Source: Sulfuricurvum sp.
GTDB lineage: Bacteria; Campylobacterota; Campylobacteria; Campylobacterales; Sulfurimonadaceae
Direction of reading: 5' to 3'
Length of the DNA: 64,000 nt
Assembly: GCA_028710885.1 (NCBI GenBank)
Contig: JAQTTG010000005.1
Coordinates: 130,443-194,442, forward strand
Position numbers and translations under genes: made by a program. The notes under the pieces are model-generated. The model saw nothing but the letters and a program-made list of their open reading frames with translations, was not told where the DNA came from and searched no databases. Every line of letters starts with the position of its first letter. Within the stretch, counting starts at the first letter, position 1. Shown piece by piece: positions 59,645-64,000 of this stretch.

Positions 59645-59692
59645 TTCCTCTTTGGAGGAATCTTCAATGGCTGTCATAGAATTTTTTATGAC
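59645..59692 (+). other. Two hairpins after nifH
   Basis: TTCCTC-TTTG-GAGGAA (59645-59660) and GTCATA-GAATTTTT-TATGAC (59673-59692). Neither is followed by a strong T-run. They could stabilise nifH mRNA ends or cause partial termination, which would give the excess of NifH over NifDK usual in diazotrophs. Confidence 0.5.
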
Positions 59693-59743
59693 CTTTAACA
59701 TCTTGTTAATAATGAAAAGAAAACAACAGAAAAAGGAGATTAG

Positions 59744-60103
59744 ATGTTTGTATTAGGTTTTCACTTCCCAGCTTCAATGGGGAATAATGTTCCAGATGAA
59801 TTAGTTGCAGAAAAAATTGCTGACGTTGATATCAGTGACGTTAACGAAATCAAACTTTTGATGGGTACAAAAGATAAAGATAAAGTTTGGTTGAGTTACA
59901 CCAACAAAGATACTTTCTTGTTCCGTGCAATGGTTCACTACTTCAAAGAAGAGAATCCAGATCGTGCACAAAAATACATGATCTACATGAACCGTTATCA
60001 AATGTCAGAGCTTTCTAAACGTTTAGATGCAGCAGATGATGAAACAATGAAATTGTGTCATAACCTTGATTCGATGGAACAATTCCGTATCGAAGTCGCG
60101 TAA
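59744..60103 (+). CDS. Unrecognised protein encoded between nifH and nifD
   Basis: A 119-residue soluble protein. It begins [20 protein letters not shown], has an acidic middle ([20 protein letters not shown]) and a helical C-terminal half ([20 protein letters not shown], then [20 protein letters not shown]). It is not NifI/PII, NifT, NifX or a ferredoxin. AAAAAGGAG precedes the ATG and nifD starts 14 bases after its stop, so it must be expressed with nitrogenase. Possible roles are regulation or protection of NifH/NifDK, but this is inference from position only. Confidence 0.85.
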   Translation: MFVLGFHFPASMGNNVPDELVAEKIADVDISDVNEIKLLMGTKDKDKVWLSYTNKDTFLFRAMVHYFKEENPDRAQKYMIYMNRYQMSELSKRLDAADDETMKLCHNLDSMEQFRIEVA

Positions 60104-60117
60104 GGAAGGGGTGTATT

Positions 60118-61587
60118 ATGGGTCCAGAAACACTAGAAGCTAAACAAAAAGCGGCCATTGAAGAGATCTTAAAAGCGTATCCTGAGAAAGCGGCGAAAAA
60201 CCGTGAAAAACATCTCGGTGTCGGATCTCCAAATGATGAAAATCAAAAAACCTGCGGAGATGTCCGTTCAAACAAAAAAACCGTTCCGGGTGTTATGAGC
60301 CAACGTGGTTGTGCTTATGCAGGGTCTAAAGGGGTTGTTTGGGGTCCAGTCAAAGACATGATCCATATCAGCCACGGTCCTATCGGATGCGGTCAATACA
60401 GCCGTGCAGGTCGTCGTAACTACTACATCGGAGTAACCGGTGTTGATACATTTGTTACTATGAATTTTTGTACCGATTTCCAAGAAAACAACATCGTTTT
60501 TGGTGGAGATAAAAAATTGGGTATCGCTATTGACGAGATTGATAGCCTTTTCCCATTAAATAACGGTATCACTGTTCAATCAGAATGTCCAATCGGTTTG
60601 ATCGGTGACGATATCGGTGCTGTTGCGAAAGTAAAAGCAAAAGAACTTCATAAAACAATCGTTCCGGTTAACTGTGAAGGTTTCCGTGGGGTATCTCAAT
60701 CATTGGGTCACCACATTGCAAATGATACTGTACGTGACTATATTTTTGAAGGTGATCTTAGCCATATCGATACGACTGATGTTACTGCGACAGAATATGA
60801 CGTTGCGATCATCGGTGACTATAACATCGGTGGAGATACATGGTCAAGCCGTATTCTTCTTGAAGAGATGGGTCTTCGCGTTGTAGCACAATGGTCTGGA
60901 GATGCGACTCTTAAAGAGATGGCATTGACACCAAAAGTAAAATTGAACTTGCTTCACTGCTACCGTTCAATGAACTACATCAGCCGTCACATGGAAAAAG
61001 AATTCGGGATACCTTGGATCGAGTATAACTTCTTCGGACCGAGTCAAACGATCAAATCACTTCGCAAAATTGCTGCTTTCTTCGATGAAAGTATCCAAGC
61101 AAAATGTGAAGAAGTTATCGCTAAATATCAACCGATGATCGATGCGGTTATCGCGAAATATAAACCACGTCTCGAAGGGAAACAAGTAATGTTGTTCGTT
61201 GGCGGTCTCCGTCCTCGTCACGTTATCGGTGCTTACGAAGATTTGGGTATGGAAGTAATCGGAACCGGTTATGAGTTCGCTCATGATGACGACTACAAAC
61301 GTACAAAAGAAGAGATTTTCCGCTCAACTGTTATCTACGATGACGTCAACGAGTATGAGCTTGAAGCATTCGTTAAAAAACTTCAACCTGACCTAGTAGC
61401 TTCTGGGATCAAAGAGAAGTATGTATTCCAAAAAATGGGTCTCCCATACCGCCAAATGCACTCATGGGATTACAGCGGTCCATACCATGGATACGACGGA
61501 TTTGCGATTTTCGCACAAGATATGGATTTAGCTATTAATTCACCTGTATGGGCTCACAGTAAAGCACCATGGGAAAAGGAAGGTTGA
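60118..61587 (+). CDS. nifD: Nitrogenase molybdenum-iron protein alpha chain NifD
   Basis: A 489-residue subunit that carries the active-site cofactor. P-cluster cysteines lie in [25 protein letters not shown] and [11 protein letters not shown]. The FeMo-co ligands are the Cys of [11 protein letters not shown] and the His of [16 protein letters not shown]. The presence of these residues supports the Mo-type enzyme rather than VnfD/AnfD. AAGGAAGGGG precedes the ATG; nifK starts 4 bases after its stop. Confidence 0.98.
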   Translation: MGPETLEAKQKAAIEEILKAYPEKAAKNREKHLGVGSPNDENQKTCGDVRSNKKTVPGVMSQRGCAYAGSKGVVWGPVKDMIHISHGPIGCGQYSRAGRRNYYIGVTGVDTFVTMNFCTDFQENNIVFGGDKKLGIAIDEIDSLFPLNNGITVQSECPIGLIGDDIGAVAKVKAKELHKTIVPVNCEGFRGVSQSLGHHIANDTVRDYIFEGDLSHIDTTDVTATEYDVAIIGDYNIGGDTWSSRILLEEMGLRVVAQWSGDATLKEMALTPKVKLNLLHCYRSMNYISRHMEKEFGIPWIEYNFFGPSQTIKSLRKIAAFFDESIQAKCEEVIAKYQPMIDAVIAKYKPRLEGKQVMLFVGGLRPRHVIGAYEDLGMEVIGTGYEFAHDDDYKRTKEEIFRSTVIYDDVNEYELEAFVKKLQPDLVASGIKEKYVFQKMGLPYRQMHSWDYSGPYHGYDGFAIFAQDMDLAINSPVWAHSKAPWEKEG

Positions 61588-61591
61588 GACG

Positions 61592-63136
61592 ATGCAAGAA
61601 GTAGAAAAAATCGTAAACGGGAAAGACCTGTTTAAACGCCCTGAGTATGCAGAAGTACTCGCAAACAAAAAACAATTCGAATCTTCTATGCTCGCAATCA
61701 ATCCTGCGAAAGTTGAAGAGATCGCTGAGTGGACTAAATCATGGGATTACCGTGAGAAAAATCTTGCTCGTGAAGCGATCACCGTCAATCCGGCAAAAGC
61801 ATGTCAACCTCTCGGGGCTGTCATGGTTGCTCTCGGGTTTGAGGGTACTATGCCTTACGTTCACGGTTCTCATGGATGTGTAGCGTATTTCCGTTCTTAC
61901 TTTACTAAACACTTCAAAGAGCCAACCCCTTGTGTCTCTGACTCTATGACTGAAGATGCTGCGGTATTCGGTGGTTTGGTAAATATGAAAGAGGGTCTTA
62001 AAAACTGTGCTGCAGTCTATAAACCTAAAATGATCGCCGTTTCTACTACCTGTATGGCAGAAGTTATCGGGGATGACTTGATGGCATTTATCACTTCTGC
62101 AAAAGAAGAAGATGGCGGAGAGTTCCTACCGGCTGAATATCCTATTCCATATGCGCACACTCCTTCATTCGTAGGAAGCCATATTACTGGGTATGATAAC
62201 ATGATGCATGGTATCATGAGCCAACTCACTGAAGGAAACAAAGGTGAAACCAAACAACGTATCAATATCATTCCTGGTTTTGAAACGTATATCGGAAGCC
62301 TTCGTTCAGTAAAAAGTATCGTAGAAGCGTTCGGCACAGACTATATCATGTTGGGTGACCACTCTGATCAATGGGATATGCCAGCAGGTAACTACGAAAT
62401 GTTCCAAGGCGGAACAAAAATCGAAGACGCAAAAGATTGTATCAACTCAAGTGCAACAATTTCTCTTCAAAAATATGCAACGTCTAAAACCATGAAAATG
62501 GTCGAAAAACGTTGGAAACATGCTGGTGGATTTTCTAATCCGATCGGTCTCAAAGGGACTGATGAGTTCGTTATGAAACTCGCAGAGTTGACTGGAACTG
62601 AAGTTCCACAAAAACTTAAAACTGAGCGTGGTCGTTTAGTTGATGCTATGCAAGACAGCTATCCGTATATGCACGGTAAAAAATTCGCTATCTGGGGTGA
62701 TCCTGACTTCCTTCTCGGTGTCGTTTCATTCTTGTTAGAGATGGGTGCTGAGCCAACTCACGTCCTTTGCCACAATGCACCAAACGGTTGGGAAGCGGAA
62801 ATGAGAGCATTGCTTGATACATCTCCTGCAAAAGACAGTTTGAATGTATGGGCTGGTAAAGACTTGTGGGCAATGCGTTCACTCCTCTTCACTGAACCTG
62901 TCGATTTCATGATTGGTAACAGCTATGGTAAAGAGTTGATGCGTGATACTGGTACTCCGTTGATCTACATCGGATTCCCAATCTTCGACCGTCATCACCT
63001 TCACCGTTACTCTATCAGCGGATACGATGGAGCGTTGAACCTTCTTACTTGGATCACGAACAAAGTTCTTGATCAGTTGGATGAAGATACCAAAGGTATC
63101 GCAACAACCGACTATTTCTTCGACCTCGTCCGCTAA
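61592..63136 (+). CDS. nifK: Nitrogenase molybdenum-iron protein beta chain NifK
   Basis: A 514-residue partner of NifD in the alpha2-beta2 MoFe protein. P-cluster cysteines occur in ACQPLGAVMVALGF, HGSHGCVAYFRSYF and STTCMAEVIGDD, and the bridging Ser region is also kept. The N-terminal 65 residues (LFKRPEYAEVLANKKQFESS) form the usual extension wrapped around NifD. AAGGAAGGTTGAGACG precedes the ATG. Followed by two stem-loops, the second a typical terminator. Confidence 0.98.
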   Translation: MQEVEKIVNGKDLFKRPEYAEVLANKKQFESSMLAINPAKVEEIAEWTKSWDYREKNLAREAITVNPAKACQPLGAVMVALGFEGTMPYVHGSHGCVAYFRSYFTKHFKEPTPCVSDSMTEDAAVFGGLVNMKEGLKNCAAVYKPKMIAVSTTCMAEVIGDDLMAFITSAKEEDGGEFLPAEYPIPYAHTPSFVGSHITGYDNMMHGIMSQLTEGNKGETKQRINIIPGFETYIGSLRSVKSIVEAFGTDYIMLGDHSDQWDMPAGNYEMFQGGTKIEDAKDCINSSATISLQKYATSKTMKMVEKRWKHAGGFSNPIGLKGTDEFVMKLAELTGTEVPQKLKTERGRLVDAMQDSYPYMHGKKFAIWGDPDFLLGVVSFLLEMGAEPTHVLCHNAPNGWEAEMRALLDTSPAKDSLNVWAGKDLWAMRSLLFTEPVDFMIGNSYGKELMRDTGTPLIYIGFPIFDRHHLHRYSISGYDGALNLLTWITNKVLDQLDEDTKGIATTDYFFDLVR

Positions 63137-63148
63137 GTGGACATTCGT

Positions 63149-63211
63149 CCCCGTTTACGGGGGCAAACTTCATTGTTTCTCGTCATTTTTCCCCTCACGG
63201 GGATTTTTTTT
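63149..63211 (+). terminator. Stem-loop and intrinsic terminator after nifK
   Basis: CCCCGT-TT-ACGGGG (63149-63162) is followed by CCCC-TCAC-GGGGA and eight Ts (63191-63211). The second structure is a textbook rho-independent terminator and should end the nifH-D-K transcript. Confidence 0.85.
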
Positions 63212-63257
63212 GGTTGAATATTCTGAGGAATGTTGAGTCAAAAATAGAGGTAATAGT

Positions 63258-63446
63258 ATGGCAACTGTGCAAGATAAACTCAAAGCAGAGTTAATGGTAG
63301 AGATTTATGCGAGTATCGATCGCATTTATGATTCCATAGAACAACATTTCGATCTTGACGAATTGCGTCGTAATAATGTGATAAAATCTCTTAATACCCT
63401 CAAAGATGAACTCTATTTTGTTGTTCAAACAACACCGCTTTCCTAA
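63258..63446 (+). CDS. Small helical protein after nifK
   Basis: A 62-residue acidic helical protein (TVQDKLKAELMVEIYASIDR, then IEQHFDLDELRRNNVIKSLN). No family is recognised. AGAGGTAATAGT precedes the ATG. It lies beyond the nifK terminator, so it needs read-through or its own promoter, and converges with the HD-GYP gene. It resembles the DUF683 protein only in size. Confidence 0.65.
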   Translation: MATVQDKLKAELMVEIYASIDRIYDSIEQHFDLDELRRNNVIKSLNTLKDELYFVVQTTPLS

Positions 63447-63464
63447 GTGATATTTGATAGTTAC

Positions 63465-64000
63465 TTATAACATAGATACGGTACTAAACTCAAATCTTTT
63501 TTCTCTAAGCAGTTTCAAGCATGCATCAACAACTGACTCATCATACCAGCTTCCTCGCCCTCGTTCTATTTCATCAAGTGCTGGATCTATTCCTAATGAA
63601 GCACGATATGGACGATGTGACGACATAGCCTCAATGACGTCTGCAACGCATATTATTTTAGCTTCCAGTAAAATTTCATTATTTTTTAGCCCTTGCGGAT
63701 AGCCTGAACCGTCTACTTTTTCATGATGTTGTAAAATGATATCGGCGATCGGCCATGGAAATTTGACATCTTTGAGTATGTTGTAGCCTTCTTGAGGATG
63801 GGTTTGAATTAGCATGACTTCAATATTATTCAGCTTGCCTGGTTTTGATAGAATTTCTGATGGAATATGTATTTTTCCCAAATCATGTATGATTGCAGCT
63901 AATTGTATCCCTTGTATCTTTTCTTCACTTAGATTCATTTCTTGTGCAATGGCTGTTGCTAATTCAGAGACACGTCGCTGGTGACCGGCAGTATAGGGAT
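63465..64000 (-). CDS. HD-GYP domain protein (5' truncated by window)
   Basis: The visible 178 C-terminal residues are an HD-GYP phosphodiesterase domain: YTAGHQRRVSELATAIAQEM at the window edge, then IIHDLGKIHIPSEILSKPGK (the HD pair), THPQEGYNIL, QHHEKVDGSGYP (GYP motif) and the closing VADVIEAMSSHRPYRASLG. HD-GYP enzymes hydrolyse c-di-GMP to GMP at a bi- or trinuclear metal centre. The frame is open to base 64000, so the gene begins outside; the Met at 63938 is internal. Any sensory N-terminus lies beyond the window. Confidence 0.9.
   Translation of the reverse strand, partial: PYTAGHQRRVSELATAIAQEMNLSEEKIQGIQLAAIIHDLGKIHIPSEILSKPGKLNNIEVMLIQTHPQEGYNILKDVKFPWPIADIILQHHEKVDGSGYPQGLKNNEILLEAKIICVADVIEAMSSHRPYRASLGIDPALDEIERGRGSWYDESVVDACLKLLREKRFEFSTVSML

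Overview
The window looks like a chromosomal segment of a free-living, nitrogen-fixing Campylobacterota (Epsilonproteobacteria) bacterium of the Sulfuricurvum/Sulfurimonas type. That is inferred from gene style rather than proven: moderate GC, a nif set with nifB-nifV and nifHDK, many c-di-GMP proteins with FIST, PocR or CZB sensors, and promoters resembling the GGAAC-type sigma54 sites of Campylobacter/Helicobacter.

Layout. 1-9250: end of a SulP-STAS-cNMP anion transporter, a pirin, a frameshifted GNAT gene, an HNH nuclease beside a HigBA-type toxin-antitoxin pair, then small redox and regulator units, each with a visible palindromic operator (TetR with an AhpD-like gene; MarR with YceI, DODA-type dioxygenase and an EamA transporter). 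9300-13400: PocR-PAS-GAF-GGDEF protein, cytochrome P460, Tag glycosylase, a second toxin-antitoxin pair. 13564-17016: a 1150-residue nuclease-helicase ending in seven PHINT-like repeats; its upstream flank resembles that of the HNH gene. 17257-31335: N-acetyltransferase, VOC, PAS-GGDEF, PEBP, ABC ATPase, a Tat-exported heparinase-like lipoprotein opposite an AraC regulator, and flavin/quinone oxidoreductases around an HxlR regulator. 31325-39236: methyltransferase, RND pump, adaptor and TolC opposite a TetR gene followed by a HemW-like radical SAM gene. 39223-46606: GGDEF-EAL protein, NifS-type desulfurase with two small followers, GlnRS with a YqeY-like tail, and a toxin-antitoxin scar holding a REPIN-like double hairpin.

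46627-64000 is the nitrogen-fixation region. A leftward run reads NifX-like, Tpx-like, SIR2-like, clpP, clpX. Opposite lies a FIST-PAS-GGDEF-EAL protein. Rightward come nifB, nifV, a GNAT protein, a DUF683 protein, a Cys-rich protein and a second GNAT; a CZB-like protein lies on the other strand; then nifH, an unrecognised 119-residue protein, nifD, nifK, a 62-residue protein, and a truncated HD-GYP gene on the other strand at the window edge. nifE and nifN are not in the window. NifB makes NifB-co, NifV makes homocitrate, NifH supplies electrons, and NifDK is the catalytic component; the NifX-like and ClpXP proteins may handle and turn over maturation factors.

Recurring patterns are a TAGAAC/TGGAAC-N5-(T/A)TGCAT promoter motif at nif operons, and several genes whose -10 hexamer ends 6-8 bases before the start codon, which implies leaderless transcripts. 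I found no tRNA, rRNA, CRISPR array or complete insertion sequence. No gene-free stretch exceeds 300 bases.
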